Shown here: piece by piece, positions 52,881 to 62,090 of the stretch
How positions within the stretch are numbered: the first letter of the stretch is position 1
How the letters are laid out: each line of letters opens with the position of its first letter
Source of the DNA: an uncultured Shimia sp.
GTDB lineage: Bacteria > Pseudomonadota > Alphaproteobacteria > Rhodobacterales > Rhodobacteraceae
Assembly (NCBI RefSeq): GCF_947493595.1
Contig: NZ_CANLRL010000002.1
Coordinates: 434,001-498,000 of the forward strand
Direction: 5' to 3'
DNA length: 64,000 nucleotides
Translations under genes and position numbers: made by a program
Notes under the pieces: model-generated
Told to the model about the DNA's origin: nothing
Database searches by the model: none
What the model saw: only the letters and a program-made list of their open reading frames with translations

Positions 52881-53672
52881 ATGGATCAACGAGTCGATAT
52901 TCAAATGCGGATCGCGACCGAAGACCACGAGGTGGCTTACATGCGCGGCACCGGCAACCGGTTGGTGGTCACGCTTGGCGGGGTAGGCACAAAGCCCAAC
53001 GAGATGCCGCCGTTTGAATTTGTGGGGACCGCGTCGCAGGGCGGAGAGAACCACGTGATCCTGGTCACAGAGCGGGCCAGAACATGGATGAACAGCCCGG
53101 TCTTGCCCGAGGCGATAGTGAAGGAGATAGAGACGGTGGTGGCACGCGAAGCCATTGACGAGGTGGTTGCGATTGGCAACAGCATGGGCGGCTTTATGGC
53201 GCTTGTGTTGCCGACGCTGACCCGCGTCGACACCGTTGTGGCGCTGTCTCCGCAATTCTCAATGCATCCCAAAGTGGTGCCGGAAGAAACCCGTTGGCAG
53301 AAGTGGCGCCGCCGCTTCCCGACCTATCGTTTCCGCCAGGTGCCCGCGCCGCAAGATGGCACACGCTATGTCGTGCTGCACGGCGATATGCCGGAAGAAC
53401 GCATTCACTGGGCCCGCTTCCCGCAAGCGCCCAAAACCTTCAACCATTTCATCCTGCGGGGCGAGTCCCACGATCTGGTGAAGGCGTTGAAGAAACTCGA
53501 CATCATGCGCCTGCTGTTGGAGCGGGCCATGGATATGAAAACGCGCCAGGTGCGCAAACTGTTGGAAGGCCATTTCACCGTGGTGCGCAGGGAAGACCTG
53601 CCACAGGCGGAGCAAGTGGCGCCAAGCTACCCCACAACTCTGGGACAGGAGACCGTCAATGACAAAGTATGA
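52881..53672 (+). CDS. Alpha/beta-hydrolase-like protein of unknown substrate
   Basis: A 263-residue protein without a signal peptide. VVAIGNSMGGFMALVLPTL matches the nucleophile elbow (GxSxGG), giving a likely catalytic serine near residue 105. Later HGDMPEERIHW and RGESHDLVKAL could supply the acid and the histidine. The first 50 residues (RGTGNRLVVTLGGVGTKPNEM) fit the oxyanion strand. Its end overlaps gltB by 14 nt, so it is translationally coupled to it. The family seems to be regularly found beside glt genes in roseobacters, but no function is known to me. Confidence 0.72.
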   Translation: MDQRVDIQMRIATEDHEVAYMRGTGNRLVVTLGGVGTKPNEMPPFEFVGTASQGGENHVILVTERARTWMNSPVLPEAIVKEIETVVAREAIDEVVAIGNSMGGFMALVLPTLTRVDTVVALSPQFSMHPKVVPEETRWQKWRRRFPTYRFRQVPAPQDGTRYVVLHGDMPEERIHWARFPQAPKTFNHFILRGESHDLVKALKKLDIMRLLLERAMDMKTRQVRKLLEGHFTVVRREDLPQAEQVAPSYPTTLGQETVNDKV

Positions 53673-56600
53673 TGAAAACTGGGTCGGGGCCGAAGAAGCC
53701 AAACGCACATTCATGGCCGAAAATGGCCTGTATGAGGAAAGCGAAGAGCACTCCTCCTGTGGCGTTGGGCTTGTGGTGTCCGTGGACGGCAAGCCAAGCC
53801 GCAAGGTTGTTGAGGCCGGTATCACCGCGCTGAAGGCGATTTGGCACCGGGGTGCGGTGGATGCGGATGGTAAGACCGGCGACGGTGCAGGCATTCACGT
53901 GCAGATCCCAGTAAGCTTTTTCTATGACCAGATTGAGCGCACCGGCCATGAGCCGAACAAAGACGAGCTGATTGCGGTGGGGCAGGTGTTTTTGCCACGC
54001 ACCGATCACGGCGCGCAGGAAAGCTGCCGGACAATTGTGGAAACCGAAGTTCTGAAAATGGGCTATCGCATCTACGGCTGGCGTCATGTGCCGGTGGATG
54101 TGACCTGTCTGGGCGAGAAAGCCAACGCAACCCGTCCTGAGATTGAGCAGATCCTGATCTCCAATTCCAAGGGTGTGGATGAGGACACGTTTGAGCGCGA
54201 GCTTTATGTGATACGTCGTCGGATTGAGAAAGCGGCTTTGGCGGCGAACATCACTGAGCTCTACATTGCGTCGTTGTCTTGCCGCTCGATCATCTACAAA
54301 GGCATGATGCTGGCGGAGCAGGTGGCGGTGTTTTACCCGGACCTGTTGGACGAGCGTTTTGAATCGGCGTTTGCGCTGTATCACCAGCGCTACTCCACCA
54401 ACACCTTCCCGCAGTGGTGGTTGGCGCAGCCGTTCCGCATGTTGGCGCACAATGGTGAGATCAACACGCTGAAAGGCAACCTGAACTGGATGAAGAGCCA
54501 TGAGATCCGCATGGCGTCTGCGTCCTTTGGCGACTACGCCGAAGACATCAAGCCAATTGTGCCGGGTGGGGCGTCTGACTCTGCGGCGCTGGACGGAGTG
54601 TTTGAGGTTCTGGTGCGTGCGGGCCGTTCTGCACCCATGGCAAAAACCATGCTGGTGCCGGAAAGCTGGTCCAAGCAGGCGGTGGAGTTGCCGCAGGCGT
54701 GGCGCGACATGTATTCCTACTGCAACTCCGTGATGGAGCCGTGGGACGGCCCAGCCGCGCTGGCGATGACCGATGGCCGTTGGGTATGTGCTGGTCTGGA
54801 CCGCAACGGTCTGCGCCCGATGCGCTATGTTGTGACCGGGGATGGGCTGCTGATTGCGGGCTCGGAAGCGGGCATGGTGCCGATTGATGAAGCCACCGTG
54901 GTGGAAAAAGGCGCGTTGGGGCCGGGTCAGTTGCTGGCCGTGGATATGAAAGAGGGCAAGCTCTACCACGACACAGAGATCAAAGATAAGCTGGCGGGTG
55001 CGCGTCCGTTTGGTGAGTGGGTTGGCAAAATCCGCGACCTGGGCGACGAGTTGGCCAGCGTGGAAGAAACCGCGACATACACCGGCGAAGAGCTGCGTCA
55101 GCGTCAGATCGCGGCCGGCTATTCCATGGAAGAGGTTGAACAGATCCTTGCGCCAATGGCCGAGGATGGCAAAGAGGCACTGGCCTCGATGGGCGATGAC
55201 ACACCAAGCGCGGTGCTGTCGAAGATGTACCGTCCGCTGAGCCACTTCTTCCGTCAGAACTTCTCCCAGGTGACCAACCCACCGATCGACTCGCTGCGGG
55301 AATACCGCGTGATGTCGCTGAAGACGCGGTTTGGCAATCTGAAGAACGTGCTGAGCGAAGATGGCAGCCAGACCGAGATTGCGGTACTGGAGAGCCCATT
55401 TGTGGCAAACGCCCAGTTTGAACGCATGCTCGAGGCGTTTGATGATACGGTCGTGGCCATCGACTGTACTTTCGACTCAGCTGGTGGTGATGGCGCGTTG
55501 CAGGCCGGTTTGGAGCGTATCCGGGCGGAAGCCGAAGACGCGGTGCGCTCTGGTGCGGGCCACATTGTGCTGACCGATCAGGCGCAGGGTGTGGACAAGG
55601 TTGCGATGCCGATGATCCTGGCGACCAGCGCGGTGCACAGCCATCTGACACGCAAGGGTCTGCGGACCTTCTCAAGCCTGAACGTGCGCTCTGCGGAATG
55701 TATCGATCCACATTATTTTGCCGTGCTGATTGGCTCCGGTGCCACCGTGGTGAACGCCTATCTGGCCGAGGACACGCTGGCGGATCGCATTGAACGCGGT
55801 CTAGCGGATGGCACGCTGACTGAAAACATGGCGCGCTATCGTGAGGCAATTGACCAAGGTCTGCTGAAGATCATGGCGAAGATGGGGATTTCGGTGATTT
55901 CCTCCTATCGTGGTGGTCTGAACTTCGAGGCTGTGGGCCTGTCCCGTGCGATGTGTGCCGAGTACTTCCCGGGTATGACCAGCCGGATTTCCGGCATTGG
56001 TGTCAGCGGCATTCAGCACAAGGTCGAAGAGGTGCACGCCAAAGGCTTCAAATCGGGCACTGATGTGCTGCCGATTGGCGGCTTCTACAAGGCACGTAAG
56101 TCTGGCGAGACCCACGCTTGGGGTGCACAGACCATGCATATGATGCAAGCGGCCTGTGATCGTGCGTCTTATGAGATGTGGAAGCAGTATTCTGCGAAGA
56201 TGCAGGCCAATCCGCCGATCCATCTGCGCGACCTGCTGAACATCAAACCGCTGGGCGAAGCCATTCCAATTGAGGAAGTGGAAAGCATCACCGCGATCCG
56301 CAAACGCTTTGTGACGCCGGGCATGTCTTTGGGCGCGCTGTCGCCTGAGGCGCACAAAACGTTGAACGTGGCGATGAACCGGATTGGTGCAAAGTCTGAC
56401 TCCGGTGAAGGTGGCGAAGATCCGGCACACTTCGTGCCGGAGCCAAACGGCGACAACCCATCGGCAAAGATCAAGCAGGTGGCGTCGGGTCGTTTTGGCG
56501 TGACCGCCGAATACCTGAACCAGTGTGAAGAGCTGGAAATCAAGGTGGCACAGGGCGCGAAGCCCGGTGAGGGCGGCCAGCTGCCGGGTATGAAGGTCAC

Positions 56601-58197
56601 CGACCTGATTGCGCGTCTGCGGCACTCCACCAAAGGTGTGACCCTGATTTCGCCGCCGCCGCACCACGATATCTACTCGATCGAAGACCTTGCGCAGCTG
56701 ATCTATGACCTGAAGCAGATCAACCCGCGCTGTAAGGTGACGGTGAAGCTGGTGGCGTCTTCGGGCGTTGGCACCATTGCGGCCGGTGTGGCGAAAGCGA
56801 AAGCTGACATCATCCTGATCTCCGGCCACAACGGTGGTACTGGTGCGTCGCCCGCGACCTCGATCAAATACTGTGGCCTGCCGTGGGAGATGGGCCTGAC
56901 CGAGGCACACCAAGTGCTGGCGATGAACAACCTGCGCGAACGCGTCACCCTGCGGACCGATGGTGGTCTGCGCACGGGGCGTGACATTGTGATGGCGGCG
57001 ATGATGGGTGCCGAGGAATACGGCATCGGTACTGCCGCGCTGATCGCGATGGGCTGTATCATGGTGCGTCAGTGTCAGTCCAACACCTGCCCCGTGGGCG
57101 TGTGTACGCAGGACGAAGATCTGCGCAAGAAGTACACCGGATCCGCGGACAAGGTGGTGAACCTGATCACTTTCTACGCGCAGGAAGTCCGGGAAATCCT
57201 CGCCTCTATTGGTGCGAAGTCTCTGGATGAGGTGATTGGTCGTGCGGACCTGCTGGCGCAGGTGTCGCGTGGCTCTGCTCACCTTGACGATCTGGACCTG
57301 AACCCGCTGCTGATCACCGTCGATGGGGCGCATGACATCGTCTACAACCGCGACAAAGACCGCAACTTCGTGCCTGACACGCTGGATGCGGAAATTGTAC
57401 GGGATGCGGCGCGCTTCTTGGAAGATGGCGAGAAGATGCAGCTCAGCTATGCGGTGCAGAACACGCACCGGACCGTGGGCACGCGGACCTCGAGCCACAT
57501 CGTGCGCAACTTCGGTATGCGCAACGCGCTTCAGGACGATCACCTGACCGTCAAGTTGACCGGTTCTGCGGGTCAGTCGTTGGGGGCCTTTGCGGCGCCG
57601 GGTTTGAAGATCGAAGTGTCTGGCGATGCCAACGACTACGTCGGCAAAGGTCTGTCTGGGGGTACCGTTGTGGTACGCCCACCCATGGCGAGCCCGCTTT
57701 CGGCAGCGGAGAACACCATCATCGGCAACACCGTGCTTTATGGGGCCACTGATGGTTACTTGTTTGCGGCAGGTCGTGCCGGCGAGCGCTTTGCGGTGCG
57801 GAACTCTGGTGCAAAGGTTGTGATCGAGGGCTGTGGTGCCTGTGGGTGTGAATATATGACCGGTGGTCTGGCGGTGATCCTGGGTGACATCGGTGCCAAC
57901 TTTGGCGCGGGTATGACCGGTGGCATGGCCTATCTTTACGATCCTGAGGGCAAGGCCGAAGGGGTGATGAACATGGAAACGCTGGTGACCTGTCCGGTGA
58001 CCGTGCAGCATTGGGAAGATCAGCTGAAAGGCATGATCGAGCGCCATGTGGCCGAGACCGGATCGGTGAAAGCGCGCGATATCCTGCAACACTGGGACGT
58101 TGAGAAAGCCAACTTCTTGCAGGTCTGCCCAAAGGAGATGCTGGTGCATATCCCACATCCGCTGAGCCACGACAGCGCCGCGGTTCCGGCCGAATAA
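53659..58197 (+). CDS. gltB: Glutamate synthase large subunit
   Basis: A 1512-residue multidomain enzyme making two glutamates from glutamine and 2-oxoglutarate. The class II amidotransferase nucleophile is Cys34 (HSSCGVGL), so a 33-residue propeptide must be cleaved. Domains follow in order: glutaminase (34-430), central domain (about 470-760), FMN-binding synthase barrel with the 3Fe-4S cysteines in MGCIMVRQCQSNTCPVGVC (about 1132-1152), and the C-terminal beta-helix (about 1250-1490, with GCGACGCEYMTGG). It is followed by a strong terminator. Confidence 0.97.
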   Translation: MTKYDENWVGAEEAKRTFMAENGLYEESEEHSSCGVGLVVSVDGKPSRKVVEAGITALKAIWHRGAVDADGKTGDGAGIHVQIPVSFFYDQIERTGHEPNKDELIAVGQVFLPRTDHGAQESCRTIVETEVLKMGYRIYGWRHVPVDVTCLGEKANATRPEIEQILISNSKGVDEDTFERELYVIRRRIEKAALAANITELYIASLSCRSIIYKGMMLAEQVAVFYPDLLDERFESAFALYHQRYSTNTFPQWWLAQPFRMLAHNGEINTLKGNLNWMKSHEIRMASASFGDYAEDIKPIVPGGASDSAALDGVFEVLVRAGRSAPMAKTMLVPESWSKQAVELPQAWRDMYSYCNSVMEPWDGPAALAMTDGRWVCAGLDRNGLRPMRYVVTGDGLLIAGSEAGMVPIDEATVVEKGALGPGQLLAVDMKEGKLYHDTEIKDKLAGARPFGEWVGKIRDLGDELASVEETATYTGEELRQRQIAAGYSMEEVEQILAPMAEDGKEALASMGDDTPSAVLSKMYRPLSHFFRQNFSQVTNPPIDSLREYRVMSLKTRFGNLKNVLSEDGSQTEIAVLESPFVANAQFERMLEAFDDTVVAIDCTFDSAGGDGALQAGLERIRAEAEDAVRSGAGHIVLTDQAQGVDKVAMPMILATSAVHSHLTRKGLRTFSSLNVRSAECIDPHYFAVLIGSGATVVNAYLAEDTLADRIERGLADGTLTENMARYREAIDQGLLKIMAKMGISVISSYRGGLNFEAVGLSRAMCAEYFPGMTSRISGIGVSGIQHKVEEVHAKGFKSGTDVLPIGGFYKARKSGETHAWGAQTMHMMQAACDRASYEMWKQYSAKMQANPPIHLRDLLNIKPLGEAIPIEEVESITAIRKRFVTPGMSLGALSPEAHKTLNVAMNRIGAKSDSGEGGEDPAHFVPEPNGDNPSAKIKQVASGRFGVTAEYLNQCEELEIKVAQGAKPGEGGQLPGMKVTDLIARLRHSTKGVTLISPPPHHDIYSIEDLAQLIYDLKQINPRCKVTVKLVASSGVGTIAAGVAKAKADIILISGHNGGTGASPATSIKYCGLPWEMGLTEAHQVLAMNNLRERVTLRTDGGLRTGRDIVMAAMMGAEEYGIGTAALIAMGCIMVRQCQSNTCPVGVCTQDEDLRKKYTGSADKVVNLITFYAQEVREILASIGAKSLDEVIGRADLLAQVSRGSAHLDDLDLNPLLITVDGAHDIVYNRDKDRNFVPDTLDAEIVRDAARFLEDGEKMQLSYAVQNTHRTVGTRTSSHIVRNFGMRNALQDDHLTVKLTGSAGQSLGAFAAPGLKIEVSGDANDYVGKGLSGGTVVVRPPMASPLSAAENTIIGNTVLYGATDGYLFAAGRAGERFAVRNSGAKVVIEGCGACGCEYMTGGLAVILGDIGANFGAGMTGGMAYLYDPEGKAEGVMNMETLVTCPVTVQHWEDQLKGMIERHVAETGSVKARDILQHWDVEKANFLQVCPKEMLVHIPHPLSHDSAAVPAE

Positions 58198-58222
58198 GGC
58201 TGGACTAGAGACAGAAAACGAC

Positions 58223-58252
58223 CCCCGCTAGTGCAAACTGGCGGGGTTTTTT
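58223..58252 (+). terminator. Rho-independent terminator after gltB
   Basis: CCCCGCTAGT and ACTGGCGGGG pair except for one position around GCAA, followed by six Ts. Confidence 0.92.
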
Positions 58253-58384
58253 AATGGCGTATGCGGGGCGTGGTATTTCAACCAGAAACTGAATTTTAAC
58301 CGCCGTTTGCTTTGGTCAGCGCGGTTTTGTCTGATAAGCTTTGCAGAACGTGACAGCGCAGACGGTTTGCAAAGGAAGAGATTC

Positions 58385-58750
58385 ATGACAATGCGTGTTG
58401 CGGTGCTGGTTGCCGTAAGTTTTTTTGCCGCTCAAACGGCTTTTGCCGGGCAGTGTGGTTACGCTTATTGCTGGGGGGCGGTGGCCATTGGAGACAATGG
58501 TGCGTGGGGTTGGGCCCATAGCCACTATTCTGAGCAGAACGCGATCAATGCCTTACAGAGTGAGTGCAAAGGCAATTGTGACAACGTGCACACCTTCTAC
58601 AACACCTGTGGCGCGATTGCGAAGGCGCCTGCGGGCAATTGGGGCTTTGGCACTGGTGGCACACGGGAAAGTGCGGAATATTCGGCATTGGCCTATTGTG
58701 CGCAATATGGCGATGGCTGTGCTGTGAAGGCTTGGGCTTGCTCGCCGTAG
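58385..58750 (+). CDS. Small exported cysteine-rich protein (DUF4189)
   Basis: A 121-residue protein with a signal peptide (MTMRVAVLVAVSFFAAQTAFA). The mature part has eight cysteines (QCGYAYC, ECKGNC, NTCG, YCAQYGDGC, WACSP) that can form four disulfides. The tryptophan- and glycine-rich WGAVAIGDNGAWGW, with a second similar block (NWGFGTGGTRESAEYSALA), fits DUF4189. The ATG at 58385 has GGAAGAG just upstream. Function is unknown; secretion to the periplasm is likely. Confidence 0.8.
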   Translation: MTMRVAVLVAVSFFAAQTAFAGQCGYAYCWGAVAIGDNGAWGWAHSHYSEQNAINALQSECKGNCDNVHTFYNTCGAIAKAPAGNWGFGTGGTRESAEYSALAYCAQYGDGCAVKAWACSP

Positions 58751-58806
58751 GCTTGCGCTACGCGCGGTGAGGCTCTACTCCCTTTGCCAAAGACGATGGC
58801 AGGGAC

Positions 58807-59562
58807 ATGGCCAAGAAAGCAGCCAAACCAAAGCCCAAGACAAAGGGCACCAAGAAGACAGCCGAGGCTGCGAAAGCTGGCGTGTTTAAGCGGCAGTGGG
58901 TGCGGCTGCGTTATTGGTGGCGGCGGGTTTTGATGTGGGCGGTGTCGCTGTTTATCTTCTCGATCCTGATATTCATCGTGATCAATCCACCTTTCACCTG
59001 GACCATGGTGGGCGAAAAACGCCGGCTTGGTCAGGTGGATTATCAGTGGGTGCCTTTAGAGCAGATTGCCCCAGTGATGCGGCGCTCTGTGGTGGCGGCG
59101 GAAGATGCCAACTTCTGCCTGCATTGGGGGTTTGATGTTGAGGCCATTCGTGACGCGATTGCCGAAGGCGCAGGCCGGGGCGCGAGCACAATCAGCCAAC
59201 AGACCGTGAAAAACGTCTATTTCTGGCAAGGGCGCAGTTGGCCGCGCAAGGCGCTGGAAACGCTGATGACGCCGTTGGTGGAAATGACCTGGAGCAAGCG
59301 GCGCATTTTGGAAGTCTATCTGAACGTGGCCGAATTTGACGAAGGTGTGTTTGGCGTGGAGGCGGCGGCGCGGCATTACTTTGGGGTTGGGCCGGAAGAT
59401 TTGACCCCGGTGCAGGCGGCGCGATTGGCTGCGGTCTTGCCAAACCCCAAAGAACGCTCCGCCAGTAAGCCCTCGGCGTCGCTCAGACGACGGTCTTCGG
59501 CCATTCTCGACGGCGCGGCCACGATACGCGGAGAGTCGCGTGCGGCGTGTTTTGCGGATTGA
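58807..59562 (+). CDS. mtgA: Monofunctional biosynthetic peptidoglycan transglycosylase
   Basis: A 251-residue GT51 enzyme polymerising lipid II into glycan strands. A lysine-rich cytoplasmic N-terminus (about 1-25) precedes a single membrane anchor (about 38-62: RVLMWAVSLFIFSILIFIVI). The catalytic glutamate is in VVAAEDANFCLHWGFD, with the second motif GRGASTISQQTVKN and KRRILEVYLNVAEFDEGVFG following. It lies 57 bp after the DUF4189 gene. Confidence 0.95.
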   Translation: MAKKAAKPKPKTKGTKKTAEAAKAGVFKRQWVRLRYWWRRVLMWAVSLFIFSILIFIVINPPFTWTMVGEKRRLGQVDYQWVPLEQIAPVMRRSVVAAEDANFCLHWGFDVEAIRDAIAEGAGRGASTISQQTVKNVYFWQGRSWPRKALETLMTPLVEMTWSKRRILEVYLNVAEFDEGVFGVEAAARHYFGVGPEDLTPVQAARLAAVLPNPKERSASKPSASLRRRSSAILDGAATIRGESRAACFAD

Positions 59563-59620
59563 AATATGCGCAGGGGCAAGGCATTGAAGGACAAAGCCCA
59601 ATAACATTGTGATCCTGCTG

Positions 59621-60286
59621 ATGAACCGTCTGTTCCATGTGCCGCTGTCCCCGTTTTGCCGCAAGGTGCGCCTGATGATGGGCGAAAAGCGGCTTGAAGT
59701 GGAGTTGGTTGAAGAACGCTATTGGGAGCAGGATCCTGATTTCCTGCGCCGCAATCCGGCAGCGAAAGTGCCGGTGCTGAAGATGGACGGCAAGATGATG
59801 GCGGACAGCAATGCCATCTGTGAATACCTGGAAGAGAAATATCCGGATCCAGCGCTCATGCCGCGTGATCCGGATGGGCGCTATGAGGTGCGGCGTCTGG
59901 TGGCGTGGTTTGATGACAAGTTCCACAATGAGGTGACCTCAAAGCTGCTGTATGAGCGGGTCAATCGCAAGCTGATGGGCACCGGATATCCAGACAGTAA
60001 AAATGTGAAAGCCGGGGCCAAGGCGATCAAATACCATCTCGACTATATGCATTGGCTGCTCGACCATCGCCGCTGGTTGGCGGGGGATGTGATGACCATG
60101 GCGGATTTCACCGCAGCGGCGCATTTGAGTGCGTTGGATTATATCAGTGACGTGGATTGGAACCGCTCCGCTGTGGTCAAAGATTGGTATGCCACCATCA
60201 AATCACGTCCGGCGTTCCGCGCTGTGCTGGCAGATCAGGTGCCCGGCTTCCCGCCGCCTGCGCATTATGCTGACCTGGATTTCTGA
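59621..60286 (+). CDS. Glutathione S-transferase-family protein, FzlA-like
   Basis: A 221-residue GST-fold protein. The thioredoxin-like N-terminal domain starts MNRLFHVPLSPFCRKVRLMM and includes NPAAKVPVLKMDG and DSNAICEYLEEKYP. The C-terminal helical domain ends in a YADLDF tail. The overall pattern, the tail and the adjacent queG gene recall FzlA, the essential alphaproteobacterial FtsZ-binding GST homologue that lacks glutathione transferase activity. The symbol is withheld because this rests on memory of the family. The ATG at 59621 is favoured over a GTG at 59609. Confidence 0.75.
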   Translation: MNRLFHVPLSPFCRKVRLMMGEKRLEVELVEERYWEQDPDFLRRNPAAKVPVLKMDGKMMADSNAICEYLEEKYPDPALMPRDPDGRYEVRRLVAWFDDKFHNEVTSKLLYERVNRKLMGTGYPDSKNVKAGAKAIKYHLDYMHWLLDHRRWLAGDVMTMADFTAAAHLSALDYISDVDWNRSAVVKDWYATIKSRPAFRAVLADQVPGFPPPAHYADLDF

Positions 60287-60300
60287 TCGCGGGCGCTGGC

Positions 60301-60365
60301 AAGGGGGCTGTCTGCCCCCTCGGCCTGACGGCCTCACCCCCGAGGATATTTTGGGAATGAGAAAG
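60301..60365 (+). repeat. Dispersed 3'-end hairpin repeat, copy C
   Basis: AGGGGGC-TGTCT-GCCCCCT, then GGCC-TGAC-GGCC, then CACCCCCGAGGATATTTT and GAATGAGAAAG. It lies behind the GST gene and runs up to the ribosome binding site of queG. It matches copies A and B in order and orientation relative to the upstream gene. Confidence 0.7.
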
Positions 60366-60375
60366 CGGGAGTGTC

Positions 60376-61413
60376 ATGGCGGATGATCTGACCACCCGCA
60401 TGAAGGCGGAAGCGGTGGCCATGGGCTTTGATCTGGCCAAAGTGTGCCGACCGGATGCGGTGGGACATGTGGCGGCGGGCTTGGACGGGTTTTTGGCCAA
60501 AGATTACCACGGGCAGATGCAGTGGCTGGAGGCGCGCAAGCATTGGCGCTCTGACCCGTCGGTGCTGTGGCCGGAGGCGCGGTCAGTGATTGTGTTGGGC
60601 GAAAGCTATACACCGGAGCACGATCCCACAGCGGTGCTTGATCAGGCAGATCGGGCGGCAATTTCGGTTTATGCGCAGAACCGTGACTACCATGACACGG
60701 TGAAAAAGCGGCTCAAACGTTTGGCGCGGTGGCTGATTGCGGAGACCAGCCCGGAGACCGAGGTGAAGGTGTTTGTCGACACCGCGCCGGTGCCGGAGAA
60801 GCCGTTGGGCCAGGCGGCGGGGCTGGGCTGGCAGGGCAAACATACCAATCTGGTGAGTCGTGATTTGGGGTCCTGGTTCTTTATTGGCTCCGTGTTCACG
60901 ACGCTGGAATTGGAGACTGATCAGGCAGAAATTGATCATTGTGGATCGTGTCGCTCCTGTTTGGATGCCTGTCCAACAGACGCCTTTCCGGCGCCCCATC
61001 GGATTGATGCGCGGCGGTGTATTTCTTACCTGACCATTGAGCATCATGGACCGGTTGATGAGGACTTGCGGGGCCTGTTGGGCAACCGGATTTATGGCTG
61101 TGATGATTGCTTGTCGGCCTGTCCTTGGAACAAGTTTGCCCAGGATGCGCGGGAGATGAAGTATCACGCGCGCGATGATTTGCTGGCCCCAAAACTGGCG
61201 GACCTGGCTTTGTTGGAAGATGCTGAGTTTCGCACGTTTTTCTCTGGGTCTCCGATCAAGCGCATTGGGCGCAATCGGTTTGTGCGCAATGTGCTGTATG
61301 CGATTGGTAACTCCGGAGAGGGCGCCTTGAAAGAGGTTGCGCAGGGGCTGTGTGACGATGAGGATGCCGCGGTGGCGGACGCGGCACGTTGGGCGGTGCA
61401 GAGGCTGTCGTGA
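60376..61413 (+). CDS. queG: Epoxyqueuosine reductase
   Basis: A 345-residue cobalamin-dependent iron-sulfur enzyme for the last step of queuosine synthesis in tRNA. Two 4Fe-4S ferredoxin motifs are visible: [16 protein letters not shown] (about residues 192-207) and [13 protein letters not shown] (about 242-254). The N-terminal substrate-binding part has [21 protein letters not shown] in segments, with the active-site aspartate in VDTAPV. The stop overlaps the next GST gene's ATG (TGATG). Confidence 0.96.
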   Translation: MADDLTTRMKAEAVAMGFDLAKVCRPDAVGHVAAGLDGFLAKDYHGQMQWLEARKHWRSDPSVLWPEARSVIVLGESYTPEHDPTAVLDQADRAAISVYAQNRDYHDTVKKRLKRLARWLIAETSPETEVKVFVDTAPVPEKPLGQAAGLGWQGKHTNLVSRDLGSWFFIGSVFTTLELETDQAEIDHCGSCRSCLDACPTDAFPAPHRIDARRCISYLTIEHHGPVDEDLRGLLGNRIYGCDDCLSACPWNKFAQDAREMKYHARDDLLAPKLADLALLEDAEFRTFFSGSPIKRIGRNRFVRNVLYAIGNSGEGALKEVAQGLCDDEDAAVADAARWAVQRLS

Positions 61414-62048
61414 TGCGGGACGGGGCGGTGGATCAGGTCACGCTCTGTGGCTTTCAGGAGAGCATCTACACCCAGGTGGTGATGATGGCGCTGGTCGCAA
61501 AAGGCGTGGCGTTTGATCTCAAGCGAGACAATCCATTTGAGGCGGGACCGTCCGGACCCCATCCGTTTGCCCGGGTGCCGGTGCTGCAACATGGCGACTT
61601 TGCGATCTATGAGACCGCTGCCATCACCCGCTATGTGGATCGGGCGTTTGTCGGCATTTCGCTGGTGCCCGGCGATTCTGCGGGTCTGGCGCGCATGGAT
61701 CAGGTGATCGCGATTGCCGACAACTACGCCTATTGGCCGATGGTGCGGCGGGCCTATGCCCATGGGGTGGTGCGCAAGCAGGCTGGGATCGATTGGGATA
61801 AATCACAGGTAAAGGACGGTTTGCAGGCGGCGGAACCAGTACTGAAGGTGCTGGATGAGATGGCCCGCGAGGGCGAGGTGCTCAACGGCTTGCGGATTTC
61901 TCTGGCGGATTGCCAGTTGGCACCGATGGTGGCGGCCTTTGCGCAACTGCCCAAGGGGCGCAAGATGGTTGCGCAGTTTTCGGCGCTGTCCTGTTGGCTG
62001 GAGTGGGTGAGCCAGAGCCGGGCGTTTCGACAGGCTGTTGGGATCTAA
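61413..62048 (+). CDS. Glutathione S-transferase-family protein
   Basis: A 211-residue GST. The N-terminal thioredoxin fold has TLCGFQESIYTQVVMMALVAKG and FARVPVLQHGDFAIYETAAITRY, with the cis-proline loop RVPVL and ETAAI for glutathione binding. The C-terminal half is helical. It starts at the queG stop, so it is translationally coupled. It resembles phi/theta-like GSTs of roseobacters, and the substrate is unknown. It converges on msrA, with 42 bp between. Confidence 0.85.
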   Translation: MRDGAVDQVTLCGFQESIYTQVVMMALVAKGVAFDLKRDNPFEAGPSGPHPFARVPVLQHGDFAIYETAAITRYVDRAFVGISLVPGDSAGLARMDQVIAIADNYAYWPMVRRAYAHGVVRKQAGIDWDKSQVKDGLQAAEPVLKVLDEMAREGEVLNGLRISLADCQLAPMVAAFAQLPKGRKMVAQFSALSCWLEWVSQSRAFRQAVGI

Positions 62049-62090
62049 GGGCAGCGCGCAGGGATCCTGCACGCTGCGTGAGACATTTGC

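Noticed and set aside
53656-55245. 529-codon minus-strand open frame
   Set aside because: Antisense to the gltB amidotransferase domain, with low-complexity H/R/Q-rich translation.
55801-58170. 789-codon open frame on the minus strand inside gltB
   Set aside because: It is the antisense shadow of a highly GC-biased gene. The translation is arginine- and histidine-rich without any domain, and gltB is beyond doubt.
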